DNA of 64,000 nucleotides, taken from contig JAGBLF010000004.1 of the NCBI GenBank assembly GCA_017635595.1, positions 1 through 64,000 of the forward strand, given 5' to 3'. The notes beneath the pieces were generated by a model. It had not been told where the DNA came from, made no database searches, and saw only the letters and a program-made list of their open reading frames with translations. How positions within the stretch are numbered: position 1 is the stretch's first letter; each line of letters starts with the position of its first letter. Below, one piece after another: positions 26,736-35,962 of the stretch. Source of the DNA: Alphaproteobacteria bacterium (GTDB taxonomy: Bacteria > Pseudomonadota > Alphaproteobacteria > RF32 > CAG-239). Both the position numbers and the translations under genes were made by a program.

Positions 26736-27129
26736 CTTTTTTGAATAAAGGTTTTCCGTGTACCGCCCAGTTCCATATCGATGAAACGGTAATGGCTATC
26801 AGCAATATGGTTTTGATTATCAACCAGGCGGAAAAGAGCAGATACACCATTTCAAAAAGGATCCAAACAATTCCTTCCGAATTGCGCGGATCATTTACGG
26901 AAGCAACAACGGCACCGATGGTAAAAAGCACCAAACCGCCAATCCATGTGGTTCGCACAAAAGATTGCATATCAGCGTCATCATACTTTAGCTGCAGGCG
27001 CCAGAAGCGTCGCGGATTGCCGGCAAACCAACTGCAGAAGTTAGGGAGTAACAGAAAACACGTTCCTCCGGACAACAGCAAAATTCCGAAGAATTCGGCA
27101 GAGCCTAAATAATCTAATAATTCAGCCAT
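26710..27129 (-). CDS. Membrane protein of unknown function
   Basis: The 139-residue protein has about three or four transmembrane helices (around residues 10-32, 60-80, 88-102 and 105-125) and ends in a lysine-rich tail. I do not recognise a family. A tryptophan-rich FWRL segment follows the first helix. It is a single gene with a shared terminator, convergent with the NADAR-like gene. Function unknown. Confidence 0.6.
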   Translation of the reverse strand: MAELLDYLGSAEFFGILLLSGGTCFLLLPNFCSWFAGNPRRFWRLQLKYDDADMQSFVRTTWIGGLVLFTIGAVVASVNDPRNSEGIVWILFEMVYLLFSAWLIIKTILLIAITVSSIWNWAVHGKPLFKKEKTQKGDA

Positions 27130-27270
27130 ACGTCAATAATTAAGGTTAAACAATTATAAAGTAATTACCGATATACTAGTTTTCACTCTGTATTTTGTCA
27201 AGCTTTTTACTTGCAAATACCTATAAATCGTTTATAGCAGAGCAGTTTTTTAACAAAGAGAATTTTGACA

Positions 27271-27786
27271 ATGAAATTATCCAACTCTATTAAAATGTTT
27301 ACAAATGATGTTTGTTTTCAAACCGAAGATAATAGGCGTTTTCGCTTGCGAGCGGCGGCAATTATTATTGAAAAAGGATGTGTATTATTCGCTACAAATG
27401 ATATGGAAAATTACTATTATTCCATTGGTGGAGCTATTGAACTCGGTGAGAAAGCCGAGCAAGCTGTGTTACGAGAGGTTTTCGAAGAAACCGGAATCCG
27501 GTATGAAATAGATCGGTTGGCTTTTGTACAAGAGAATTTTTTTAAACGTGATGATGGTATGCTTAAGGGCTTAGCTTGTCATGAAATCACTTTTTATTTT
27601 TTGATGAAATCGCGAGGGACACAACAATTGAACAGCCATAGTAAAACTTGTAATAACACGATTGATGAGCAGATGGTGTGGTTGCCGATTGATAAACTTG
27701 CCGAATATGAAGCATATCCGATGTTTTTTAGGGAAAAATTGGGGAATATGAAACCATATCCGGAGCACATCGTTACGTTGCAGTAG
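27271..27786 (+). CDS. Nudix hydrolase
   Basis: I use the ATG at 27271 (171 aa), after AAAGAG; a TTG lies two codons upstream. A full Nudix box is present, beginning GGAIELGE and ending REVFEETGI with all catalytic glutamates. The order of strand segments (RAAAIIIEKGCVLFATN before the box, EITFYFLMK after it) is typical of small single-domain Nudix enzymes that cleave nucleoside diphosphates linked to another moiety. The substrate is not predictable. It is the third Nudix domain within 3.5 kb, although it lies on its own transcript. Confidence 0.85.
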   Translation: MKLSNSIKMFTNDVCFQTEDNRRFRLRAAAIIIEKGCVLFATNDMENYYYSIGGAIELGEKAEQAVLREVFEETGIRYEIDRLAFVQENFFKRDDGMLKGLACHEITFYFLMKSRGTQQLNSHSKTCNNTIDEQMVWLPIDKLAEYEAYPMFFREKLGNMKPYPEHIVTLQ

Positions 27787-27788
27787 TT

Positions 27789-28463
27789 TCAGGAAAAGCG
27801 TTTTAATACGGCATGAAGTTCTGGCATGGTGGTGCAAACGTCGGAAACATCAGCATTAAGGCATTTTTGCCTATAAACCTCGTTATTGTTACCCTCAGCA
27901 CCAATAAAGGCAATACACCTTATTCCGGCAGTTTTAGCTGCGGCAAAATCATTGAGGCTGTCACCGATAACCACACAGTCAGATAATGATTTACGGTTTG
28001 ATTTGGCGGCAAGCAAAAATAAATCAGGTGCCGGTTTTCCGTGTTCAACCATATCGGAAGTATAGCATTTTTCCAGAGGAATATATTGTTCCAGCCACGG
28101 AAATTTAAGCATTTTCATAGCTTGTTGCGGTTTGGTGGCGCCGGTCGCGATACAATGTTCAAAAACCGTGTCGGCGATAACATCACGCACGCCGGGTATT
28201 TCTTCCAAAAAATGCATACCCGCATAAATCTGACCGCGTTGAACTTCATCAATAAAAGCATCATCTAAGACCAAATCAGGAAATTCTTTTTGCAAACGTA
28301 ATGTTTTGGTTTTATCGGAAACACCGACCAATAAATCGGCGGTTTGTTTATCGGTTAAAACCAGATTTTTGCGCTGTTGCAATAAGTCACGCCAGACTTT
28401 GACCCAAAGTTTTTCGCTATCGGCAATTACACCGTCAAAATCCCAGATGATAAGTTTTTTCAT
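27789..28463 (-). CDS. HAD-family phosphatase
   Basis: I start at the ATG at 28463 (224 aa), behind GAGGTG; the frame is open further upstream but those residues look non-coding. HAD motif I is WDFDGVIADSE, giving the nucleophile and the acid/base aspartates. The later motifs include IATGATKPQ, GKPAPDLFLLA and VIGDSLNDFAAAKTAGI. The cap arrangement fits the phosphoglycolate phosphatase/beta-phosphoglucomutase group. Substrate unknown. It converges on the Nudix gene with only two bases between stops, and is divergent from the antiporter gene. Confidence 0.85.
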   Translation of the reverse strand: MKKLIIWDFDGVIADSEKLWVKVWRDLLQQRKNLVLTDKQTADLLVGVSDKTKTLRLQKEFPDLVLDDAFIDEVQRGQIYAGMHFLEEIPGVRDVIADTVFEHCIATGATKPQQAMKMLKFPWLEQYIPLEKCYTSDMVEHGKPAPDLFLLAAKSNRKSLSDCVVIGDSLNDFAAAKTAGIRCIAFIGAEGNNNEVYRQKCLNADVSDVCTTMPELHAVLKRFS

Positions 28464-28609
28464 CGACACCTCTTTTTTGAATACTAAATGAAAATCCATG
28501 CATGTCAAGAGGTGCGTTTTATTTGCAAAAATTTTGCGATGTTTTACTCTTTTTAAAGTAAATAAATTTATAATGCTTGCATAAATTTTCAAAACAGAGG
28601 GGTTTTAGA

Positions 28610-30532
28610 ATGAACGGTTTACATCCATTGATAGTAGATTTGATGTTAATCACGGTATATGCGGCAATTACCACATTGGTATTTAAAAAGTTGAAGCAAC
28701 CGATGGTTCTCGGGTATTTGCTTGCCGGTATTTTAGCCGGTCCGTTTTTTAATTTTGTGCCGACGGTTACCGATAGGGCCAACTTAAGTTTATGGGCGGA
28801 TATCGGCGTAATTTTCCTCTTGTTCAGTTTGGGGTTGGAATTCAGTTTCAAAAAAATGTTGGCGGTGGGTAAATCAGCGCTGATTACGGCAATGCTTAAT
28901 TTGTTTTTAATGCTGTTTGTCGGATATTATGTCGGTATGCTTATCGGCTGGAGTACCACCGACAGCTTTTTCTTGGGTTCAATGATTTCGATGTCGTCAA
29001 CCACCATTATCATCAAAGCGTTTGATGACTTGAACATCAAAAAACAAAAATTTACTGATTTGGTATTCGGGGTATTGGTGATAGAAGACATTGTGGGGGT
29101 TTTACTGCTTGTTTTGTTACCGACGGTGGCGGTCGGGCAGGGATTTAACGGCGGCGAACTCGGAATGAGCGTTGTTAAATTATTGTCATTTTTGGTATTG
29201 TGTTTTGTATTCGGAACCTATATTGTCCCGACGATTTTACGCAAACTGAAAGACTTTTTGAATGATGAAATGTTACTGCTGTTTGCGGTGGCTCTATGCC
29301 TGACAATGGTCTATTTGGCGGTTTCATTCGGATTTTCTTCGGCGCTGGGCGCATTTATTATGGGGTCAATCCTGTCGGAAACCGGTGTTATTCATCGGGT
29401 TGAAGGTGTTATTAAACCGCTTAAAGATTTCTTCGGCGCCGTGTTTTTTGTAACTGTCGGTATGATGGTTAACCCTGAAATGTTTATCACTTATGCTTAT
29501 CCGATAATGGTTATAACGTTGGTTGTTTTGTGCGGTATGGTCACTTTTTCTATTTTCGGGTTTGTGGTTTCGGGGCAGAATTTGAAAACGGCAGTCGCTT
29601 GCGGTTTTTCATTGGCGCAAGTCGGCGAATTTGCTTTCATTATTGCCTCACTCGGTATGGATTTGGGAGTGTTGGATGATTTTGTGTATCCGATTATCGT
29701 GGCGGTTTCGGTTATTACAACCTTCTTAACGCCGATTATGATAAAATCTGCCGGCAAGGCCCAAAAACTTTTAGAAAAACAATTGCCGGAGAATTGGCTG
29801 GCTTATATTAATCAAAATTCTAAAATCAATGCCAAAACTTCGGAAGAGGACGAATTGTGGCGCGAGCTGTTCAAAAATACGTTTATTCGCATTTTTCTGT
29901 TTTCGATTATACTTTCCGCCATTTTGATTTTTGTCGGCAAGTGGGTGCGCCCGTATATGCTTTTGTGGTTGCCGAATTGGTTTGCACGCGGCGCAACAAC
30001 GGGTATTACATTGCTGTTAATGGCACCGTTCTTGAAAGGGTTGGTCGGATGGAATATTTTGTTGTCGGAAAAAGTAAAAATTCTGTTCAATAAAATTTCT
30101 TTCAAAAAGACCGGAAATACGGAAGAAACGCCCGAAACCGCTGAAGCCGGACAGGAAGTTGCCGATAAAAAGGCCAAATTTGCCGTGCCTGAACGCGTTA
30201 AGGAAGTGTTGCAGGAAAATAAAGATAAAGTCAAAAGCATACTTTCAAAAGACAGAATGCTGCAAATATATACAGATTTATGGTTTTCAAACCGTTCTAA
30301 CAGATTATTATTGGTTATTTTGACCAGTGTTCGTATGTTGGTGGTATCGTTTTTCATTGTGACGGCGGTACACCAATTCTTAACTGAAAATCCGCGCGTA
30401 ATATTTGTTTTACTGCTGTTTTCAATTTTGTTAATCACTCGTTCAAAATGGCTTTTAAAACAGTATGTTAAAATGGAAAATCGCTTTTTGGATAACCTAA
30501 AAGGCGATTTGGAAGAAGAGGAAGATATTTAA
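28610..30532 (+). CDS. CPA2-family cation:proton antiporter, no RCK domain
   Basis: I start at the ATG at 28610 (640 aa), with AGAGGGG at 28596-28602; 11 upstream codons in frame look non-coding. Twelve or so transmembrane helices form the Na+/H+ exchanger domain, with LGYLLAGILAGP, SLGLEFSFKK, SSTTIIIKAF and VVIEDIVGVLLL, giving the conserved ion-path acidic residues. Kef-type proteins usually carry a TrkA-N (RCK) domain after this. Here there are instead two further pairs of helices separated by a charged cytoplasmic loop (about 500-560), ending EEEEDI. It probably exchanges K+ or Na+ for H+. The stop shares one base with the next start. Confidence 0.85.
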   Translation: MNGLHPLIVDLMLITVYAAITTLVFKKLKQPMVLGYLLAGILAGPFFNFVPTVTDRANLSLWADIGVIFLLFSLGLEFSFKKMLAVGKSALITAMLNLFLMLFVGYYVGMLIGWSTTDSFFLGSMISMSSTTIIIKAFDDLNIKKQKFTDLVFGVLVIEDIVGVLLLVLLPTVAVGQGFNGGELGMSVVKLLSFLVLCFVFGTYIVPTILRKLKDFLNDEMLLLFAVALCLTMVYLAVSFGFSSALGAFIMGSILSETGVIHRVEGVIKPLKDFFGAVFFVTVGMMVNPEMFITYAYPIMVITLVVLCGMVTFSIFGFVVSGQNLKTAVACGFSLAQVGEFAFIIASLGMDLGVLDDFVYPIIVAVSVITTFLTPIMIKSAGKAQKLLEKQLPENWLAYINQNSKINAKTSEEDELWRELFKNTFIRIFLFSIILSAILIFVGKWVRPYMLLWLPNWFARGATTGITLLLMAPFLKGLVGWNILLSEKVKILFNKISFKKTGNTEETPETAEAGQEVADKKAKFAVPERVKEVLQENKDKVKSILSKDRMLQIYTDLWFSNRSNRLLLVILTSVRMLVVSFFIVTAVHQFLTENPRVIFVLLLFSILLITRSKWLLKQYVKMENRFLDNLKGDLEEEEDI

Positions 30533-31098
30533 TGGAGATACTGTCTTTTATATCTTTAGTTGTTTTGTTTATTATAATTGCGGCGATTTTAATCGTCAGT
30601 ATCGTTTTTATCTATTTTACGGTCAGTTCCGGTTTTATGCACTCTTCGCCGCCGGTACCTTCCTGCGGTAAGGTTAAAGATGCTATGCTTAAAGACGTTG
30701 CCGAATATCTTAGAGATAAAGAAGGTAAAATTGTTATGGATTTAGGCAGCGGTTGGGGAACACTTTTATTGCCGCTTGCCAAGCAATTTCCGCAGCATAC
30801 GTTTATAGGTATCGAATACGGGCGTATTCCGTATATGGTCAGTTGCTTGCGCGCCAAAAAATACAAAAACGCCCGATTTTATCGTCAGAACTTTTTTGAT
30901 ACCGATATCTCGCAAGCAGACGTAATTTTTTTGTTTTTACTCAATTCGACGATGGCTAAATTATCAAATAAGTGTATCAGTGAGGCTAAAAAAGGCGCGT
31001 ATGCGTATGCCAATCGTTTCCCGATACAAGGAAAAGAACCGCAAAAAGAAGTTTCGCTCGGTTCGAAATATTATACCTATTATATTTATAAGTTTTAG
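30532..31098 (+). CDS. Membrane-anchored SAM-dependent methyltransferase
   Basis: The 188-residue protein has an N-terminal transmembrane helix (about 4-32). A class I methyltransferase core follows: motif I is VMDLGSGWGTLLLPLA and the acidic ribose contact is in FIGIEYG. The fourth strand region reads ADVIFLFLLNS. The substrate cannot be told. Its start overlaps the antiporter stop (TAATG), so the two are an operon. A linked role at the membrane is possible but not shown. Confidence 0.8.
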   Translation: MEILSFISLVVLFIIIAAILIVSIVFIYFTVSSGFMHSSPPVPSCGKVKDAMLKDVAEYLRDKEGKIVMDLGSGWGTLLLPLAKQFPQHTFIGIEYGRIPYMVSCLRAKKYKNARFYRQNFFDTDISQADVIFLFLLNSTMAKLSNKCISEAKKGAYAYANRFPIQGKEPQKEVSLGSKYYTYYIYKF

Positions 31099-31310
31099 TA
31101 TTTATCGCGTTCTAAAACAAACATAAATGACTCGCGAGAGTAAAACAGCATAGTGCGGCGGTTTTCACGCTCTACGGCTTTGACTGTCCAGCCTTCTTCG
31201 GCAAATTCGTTTAATTGTTTGGTTAGGCGATTAGGATCAATTTTTCCGCTGCTGAAAAAAATGGAAGAGAAAATACTTTCACTGTACATAAAGATTTTAT
31301 ATTCTTTCAT
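31095..31310 (-). CDS. DUF4177 small protein
   Basis: The 71-residue protein starts at the ATG at 31310, with GGAG just upstream. Its pattern KEYKIF, then KQLNEFAEEGWTVKAV, then FMFVLERDK fits the DUF4177 family, which is widespread and uncharacterised. It is downstream of the histidine phosphatase gene on the minus strand with 13 bases between them, so it is probably co-transcribed. The four-base overlap with the convergent methyltransferase gene (31095-31098) is a tail-to-tail arrangement. Confidence 0.75.
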   Translation of the reverse strand: MKEYKIFMYSESIFSSIFFSSGKIDPNRLTKQLNEFAEEGWTVKAVERENRRTMLFYSRESFMFVLERDKY

Positions 31311-31323
31311 GGTAACTCCAAAA

Positions 31324-31908
31324 TCAGAGAATTTCTGTAATTTTCCAAGTGCCGTCGGTATATTCCAGGCAGATAATCGTACCGTTTGCAATTTCGATTT
31401 CTTTGTAACCCAAGCGGACCAAGATCTGAGAAAGCATAATACCATGCGACGAAATGGCTATGTTGGTAAATATCGAATTTTGAGCATAATACTCCAAGCC
31501 TTCAAATATGCGTTGGCGAACTTCTTTTTTGCTTTCGCCGCCCTCAAAGCGGAAATCTTCGTAAATAACATCATGACTGCGCCATTTTTTATATTCGTCG
31601 GCATATTTTTGTTCGATTTCGGAAAATTTCATTCCCTCAATAATACCGACATCAACTTCAATAAAGCGCATGTCATCAATAATCGGAACATTTAAAGATT
31701 GATTAACTAAAACGGCGGTTTGTTTGGAACGTCGCAAAGGTGAACAAATAAGGAGTTCTATTTTGCGATTTTTTAAGCGTTGACCTATATTAAAGGCTTG
31801 TTTCCGCCCTAAATCTGTCAGTACAGAGGTGTTGGTTTGTCCTTGTGTGCGCCCTTCAACATTATAAGTGCTTTGCCCGTGTCTGAAAATATAAAAGCGC
31901 TTTTTCAT
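31324..31908 (-). CDS. Histidine phosphatase (phosphoglycerate mutase-like)
   Basis: The 194-residue protein begins with the catalytic RHGQSTYNVEGRTQG segment of the histidine phosphatase superfamily. The second catalytic histidine is probably in ISSHGIML near residue 142, and arginine and glutamate contacts are in CSPLRRSKQT and VDVGIIEG. It is more like the cofactor-dependent phosphatases (CobC/GpmB group) than true glycolytic mutase. Substrate unknown. Its neighbours on the same strand are a DUF4177 gene downstream and a pilin-like gene upstream. Confidence 0.85.
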   Translation of the reverse strand: MKKRFYIFRHGQSTYNVEGRTQGQTNTSVLTDLGRKQAFNIGQRLKNRKIELLICSPLRRSKQTAVLVNQSLNVPIIDDMRFIEVDVGIIEGMKFSEIEQKYADEYKKWRSHDVIYEDFRFEGGESKKEVRQRIFEGLEYYAQNSIFTNIAISSHGIMLSQILVRLGYKEIEIANGTIICLEYTDGTWKITEIL

Positions 31909-31929
31909 AAAACAATACCCTTTTGAGCT

Positions 31930-32634
31930 TTACAAAAACTTTAGTGCGAAACGGCAGTTTCTGCCAACACAATCGCAAGCCTTTAGGGCTTCTTGCTTGG
32001 TTAAGGACTTGCGTGATATAATGCCCTTATCTTTGGTTTTATATTTTGCTTCATCCAAGTTATCTACCAAGATATAATTTTGTAAATTATATAAACCGTT
32101 TTGTTGTGAGGATAATGTGACGAAAGCTGTTTCCTGCCCTAAGAAATTCGGGTGCTTATCTCGCCAATTTATTTGCGCTAAAGCCATACATTCCCTTTGC
32201 TTTAGGTTGGTGAACAAAATAACATAAGCACTGACACCTTTGTACACTTCTTTGTATTTTTTTTGATTGTTATAAAGACCGAAGTACAGCATACGTTCCT
32301 GTTGATTTCCGACAGCTTCGTAAAAAATCATTTTCCCGCCGAATCGGTTTGGAATTTGGTAGCCGAGGTCTGTTTCTTTGGGTAAAATATCAAAAGGCAA
32401 ATAGTTGCTGAAGGCCATAAAATTAGAGTCAAAACCTTTATACTTTTGTCCCATCAGACCGATAGATATATTTTTTGTAATAATGGCTACATCATCTTTG
32501 GTTTTGGTTATCTTTTTTTGCACGGTAAAATGAAAATAAAAGAAGTATGCGCCGAAAAATACTAAACAAACCGGTAATAAAATATACAACAATTTCAATA
32601 CGGAGCTTATACCGGATGATGAATGAGATCTCAT
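31930..32634 (-). CDS. Membrane-anchored protein with a pilin-like head motif
   Basis: I start at the ATG at 32634 (234 aa) behind AGGAA; 34 upstream codons in frame lack a ribosome site. A short cytoplasmic segment and a transmembrane helix (about 10-34) precede a helical stalk and a globular part. Around residues 155-177 the segment FTNLKQRECMALAQINW follows the pattern [GN]-L-x4-C-x2-[LM]-A-x2-[ND]-W found also in the genes at 46299-47324 and 55955-56644. The latter is a recognisable type IV pilin. There is no GxxxxE prepilin site here. It could be an unprocessed pilin-like or secretion-associated protein. Function is inference only. Confidence 0.55.
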   Translation of the reverse strand: MRSHSSSGISSVLKLLYILLPVCLVFFGAYFFYFHFTVQKKITKTKDDVAIITKNISIGLMGQKYKGFDSNFMAFSNYLPFDILPKETDLGYQIPNRFGGKMIFYEAVGNQQERMLYFGLYNNQKKYKEVYKGVSAYVILFTNLKQRECMALAQINWRDKHPNFLGQETAFVTLSSQQNGLYNLQNYILVDNLDEAKYKTKDKGIISRKSLTKQEALKACDCVGRNCRFALKFL

Positions 32635-32704
32635 AGCACGAATTCCTGATAAACGTTCTCTTATGTTGTTACTTATAAAGCGTATAAGTTTATATTTGGT
32701 TAAT

Positions 32705-33358
32705 TTAATATTTGCGCAGGATCCCGGATAAAACACCCTGAATTTTTACGCGGGAGGCCTCTATGGTTCTGGTTTTATAGTCTTTATTGCACGGCACGAG
32801 TTTAACCGTATCGCCGTTTTTTTTCAATACTTTCAGAGTGGCTTCATTGTTATCTATCAGGGCCACGACAATTTTCCCGTCATCGGCTTGGTTTTGCTTG
32901 CGGATAATGGCGGTATCACCGTCCAAGATACCGGCTTCTATCATGGAATCCCCTTCTATTTTAAGGGCATAATATTGCCCTAAAGAAACCATCTCGAACG
33001 GAACGGAAACGGTTTCGGTTTCATCGGCTATGGCTTCAATGGGCAGACCTGCGGCGATTTTACCATACAGCGGTATACTGACAACACTGTTTTGTAAAGC
33101 CTGTTCACGCTTTTTCTCTTCTTCGACGATGGCCTGCGGTTTGAAACGTGGTAAACGGATTACTTCTAAAGCTCGAGCGCGGTGTTTCAGCCGGCGAATG
33201 AAATTTCTTTCTTCCAAAGCATTGATTAGGGCATGAATACCTGATTTAGATTTTAGACCTACGGCTTCTTTCATCTCGTCAAATGACGGGCAGCGGCCGG
33301 TTTCTTTGTTAATTTTATTAATGAACATTAGTAAATTATACTGTTTTTCCGTAAGCAC
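32705..33358 (-). CDS. lexA: LexA, SOS repressor and self-cleaving protease
   Basis: The 217-residue protein has an N-terminal winged helix (1-70) with LTEKQYNLLMFI and the CPSFDEMKEAVGLKSKSGIHAL recognition region in two parts. The C-terminal S24 peptidase domain has the cleavage bond Ala103-Gly104 (IAAGLP), the catalytic serine Ser138 (GDSM) and the lysine Lys176 (EATLK). RecA filaments trigger its self-cleavage. A perfect alphaproteobacterial SOS box, GTTC-N7-GTTC (33381-33395), lies 22 bases upstream of its start, so it is autoregulated. Confidence 0.95.
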   Translation of the reverse strand: MLTEKQYNLLMFINKINKETGRCPSFDEMKEAVGLKSKSGIHALINALEERNFIRRLKHRARALEVIRLPRFKPQAIVEEEKKREQALQNSVVSIPLYGKIAAGLPIEAIADETETVSVPFEMVSLGQYYALKIEGDSMIEAGILDGDTAIIRKQNQADDGKIVVALIDNNEATLKVLKKNGDTVKLVPCNKDYKTRTIEASRVKIQGVLSGILRKY

Positions 33359-33380
33359 AAGCGTATCTCCTTAAAAATTT

Positions 33381-33395
33381 GTTCTATTTTAGTTC
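33381..33395 (-). promoter_or_regulatory. SOS box (alphaproteobacterial LexA operator)
   Basis: GTTCTATTTTAGTTC is an exact GTTC-N7-GTTC direct repeat, the LexA target in Alphaproteobacteria (reads GAAC-N7-GAAC along lexA). It lies in the lexA upstream region on a short intergenic segment. It supports both autoregulation and the taxonomic placement. Confidence 0.9.
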
Positions 33396-33485
33396 TATTT
33401 TTTAAGGAATGTCAACAGCGTTTTTTCTTATGCATTAAGAAAAATCATAAGTACCGATTTTTGCTGTTCCGATTTTTGTAAAACC

Positions 33486-34472
33486 TTATTTTTTTATATC
33501 TGTGGCTTGTACAAACTGTGAGCCGATTTTCATAAATTTTTCGGTTCTTTGTTTTTTAAGCTTATCATAACTGACGGTGATTAAGGTTTGCAGATTGGTT
33601 TTTAAGGCTTGACGCAAATTTTCGAAAGCTTTTTCCGGTTCCCGGTGGGCACCTCCCATAGGTTCCGGCACAATTTCATCTATAATGCCGAGTTTTTTCA
33701 AATCCTGGGCAGTTAAATGCAAGGCTTCGGTTGCTTCTTTGGTTTTGTCGGCCGAGCGCCACAAAATAGAAGCACAGCCTTCAGGAGAAATTACCGAATA
33801 AATCGAGTGTTCAAGCATCAAAACTTTATCGGCAACCGCGATTGCGATTGCACCGCCGGAACCGCCTTCACCGATAACCGTGGCAATAATAGGTGTTTTG
33901 ATGCGTAAACATTTTTCAATAGATGAGGCGATGGCTTCGGCCTGACCGCGAGCTTCGGCATCAATGCCCGGATATGCACCGGCCGTATCAACAAAGGTTA
34001 ATACAGGTAATTTGAATTTTTCGGCCATATCCATCAGGCGTTGTGCCTTACGATAGCCTTCCGGTTTAGCCATCCCGAAATTGTATTTAATCCGTGAATC
34101 TAAATCCTTACCTTTTTCCTGACCGATAACAACAACCGGAATGTCTTCAAAAATACCGATACCACCGACAATAGCAGCATCTTCGCCGAAACAACGATCA
34201 CCGCACAAAAGTGTAAAATCACTGATTAAGGCCTTGATATAATCCAAACAATGCGGACGTGCCGGATGGCGGGCAATTTGTGCTTTTTGCCAAGGCGATA
34301 AATGACGATAAACCTGCTCTAATTGCTTATTTAAGTGCTTTTCAAGTTTTTTGATTTCTTTGCTGATATCTAAATCTTTGTTGTCGGTTAAAGATTTCAG
34401 GTGCTCGATTTTTTCTTCAAATTCGATAATTGTTTTTTCAAAATCAAGAATAACGTTTTCGGTATCGGTCAT
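33486..34472 (-). CDS. accA: Acetyl-CoA carboxylase carboxyltransferase subunit alpha
   Basis: I start at the ATG at 34472 (328 aa), with GAGG upstream; an upstream in-frame extension of 14 codons lacks support. The sequence is typical AccA: an N-terminal helical region with FEKTIIEFEEKIEHLK and RHPARPHCLDYI, then the carboxyltransferase core with GEGGSGGAIAIAVADKV and SVISPEGCASILWR. It works with AccD, AccB and AccC to make malonyl-CoA, the first step of fatty acid synthesis; those partners are elsewhere. It is about the usual length (310-330). No operon partner in the window. Confidence 0.95.
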   Translation of the reverse strand: MTDTENVILDFEKTIIEFEEKIEHLKSLTDNKDLDISKEIKKLEKHLNKQLEQVYRHLSPWQKAQIARHPARPHCLDYIKALISDFTLLCGDRCFGEDAAIVGGIGIFEDIPVVVIGQEKGKDLDSRIKYNFGMAKPEGYRKAQRLMDMAEKFKLPVLTFVDTAGAYPGIDAEARGQAEAIASSIEKCLRIKTPIIATVIGEGGSGGAIAIAVADKVLMLEHSIYSVISPEGCASILWRSADKTKEATEALHLTAQDLKKLGIIDEIVPEPMGGAHREPEKAFENLRQALKTNLQTLITVSYDKLKKQRTEKFMKIGSQFVQATDIKK

Positions 34473-34648
34473 TTTTGCCTCATTAATATTTTTTCCGGTG
34501 GCAGTGTAGCACATTTTTTTTAAATGTTTAGCTTTTTTTTTAAACTGTTAATCTTTGTTGATTTTTTTATAAAAAACTTTGAAAATTGGGTGAAAACGAA
34601 TATAATACCACATATTGATGTGTTTTAGCGTTGGCAAAGGATAATAAA

Positions 34649-35962
34649 ATGCTGGTATTTGCTTTTTTTGCGGCCGTTTTTTCTTCCGTCAGTTGGCTGA
34701 TTTATGCCGTTATGTTTGTTAACACAAAATTGCTGGAAGAAAATTTGTGGGAACAAAGCTCTCAAGATATGCTTTTGTTTTTGGCTGTTATCTTTTTACC
34801 CGTGTTGGTTATTTGGTCGGTTTTCGGTTATGTAAACCAATTCTTGGTTAATCGCGGTATGAGCCGTAAGCAAAACGAGTTGCTGAAACAATTGCAAAAA
34901 AATCAGGATTATACCGATTTGGTCGTGCGTGTTATGCTTGATGCCGAACATGAAATTAAAGACGGTTTTGTCTTAAATAAATTCGACGTCTTCATCAACG
35001 ATATGAATGAGGCTTTGGGCGAGGTCATTCAACGTTGCAATATTGCTTCATCGGCTCAGCTTGACCAACTTTGGCAGCGTGTTCGCCGCGGTGAAAAATG
35101 GGCTTTGGGTAAGGCTGTACTGGAAGCCAGTAAAAATCAGAGCACTTTTGATGCATGGGTACGTGAAAAAGTCGGCCGTGATAAAGTTTTCCGCGGATCA
35201 CTTTTGGAATTTTGCTCGCGATATCAAAATCTGATGCAGCTTTTGGAAAAACATGACCGGGATCGTGTTTTTCTGAGTATGATTGAAACCGGTGTTTTCG
35301 GCAAGGTATATTCGGTTATTGCACCGCTCAGCGAGCGCTCGGATGATTTGAAAATCGAAGTAAAAGAAAAAATTATGCCGCATACCGCAAAAACGCAGGA
35401 CTACACTTCGGTATTGAAAATTGCCACAATAGAAGAACCGAAAGCTGATGAAACAATCGTCAATGTCGATAAAGATGATGACGATGAAGAAGAATATATC
35501 GCTCCGAAGCAATCGTTTTTTTCGCGCATTAATCCGTTTCGTCGTAAAAATAATACCGATGAAATCGATGAAGACGAGCAAGATCCTTTTTTTCAAGCAT
35601 TGCAGAACAGTTTTCAGGATAACGGCAGACCTCTTGCCGAGGAGAATAATGCCCCGTTCAGTGGGTTATCTACGGCAGCTCCGGAAAAAAGTGAGCCTTC
35701 GTTCGGCGCGTCTGTCGTTGCCGAACCGAGTTTATCCTCCGGTCCGACTTTCGGCAGCGTTGAAGATACGCTGGCAAATTTACGCAGCCGGCAATCAACA
35801 GCCGAACCGGTTGTATCTGAATCGCGCCTGAAACAGGCGGTAGTAAAACCGGAAACCGCATCAACATTAAAAGTGGACAGAGTTTCCGAAAAAAAGGAAG
35901 ATAATGAGGATTTAGTGTATCCTTTCGGTGGTTGGACAGATGAAAACAAATATAATAAATAA
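34649..35962 (+). CDS. Membrane protein with acidic C-terminal tail, unknown
   Basis: I start at the ATG at 34649 (437 aa), with AAAGGA at 34636-34641; a TTG six codons upstream is in frame. Two transmembrane helices (about 3-25 and 42-62) are followed by a helical cytoplasmic domain (to about 250). An Asp/Glu-rich, low-complexity region comes next, then a Ser/Pro-rich disordered tail. I recognise no family. Residues 95-235 (DAEHEIKDGF, GEKWALGKAVLEAS) look well folded. It overlaps the yejA-like gene by 23 bases, so it is transcribed with it. An envelope or division scaffold role would be a guess. Confidence 0.6.
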   Translation: MLVFAFFAAVFSSVSWLIYAVMFVNTKLLEENLWEQSSQDMLLFLAVIFLPVLVIWSVFGYVNQFLVNRGMSRKQNELLKQLQKNQDYTDLVVRVMLDAEHEIKDGFVLNKFDVFINDMNEALGEVIQRCNIASSAQLDQLWQRVRRGEKWALGKAVLEASKNQSTFDAWVREKVGRDKVFRGSLLEFCSRYQNLMQLLEKHDRDRVFLSMIETGVFGKVYSVIAPLSERSDDLKIEVKEKIMPHTAKTQDYTSVLKIATIEEPKADETIVNVDKDDDDEEEYIAPKQSFFSRINPFRRKNNTDEIDEDEQDPFFQALQNSFQDNGRPLAEENNAPFSGLSTAAPEKSEPSFGASVVAEPSLSSGPTFGSVEDTLANLRSRQSTAEPVVSESRLKQAVVKPETASTLKVDRVSEKKEDNEDLVYPFGGWTDENKYNK

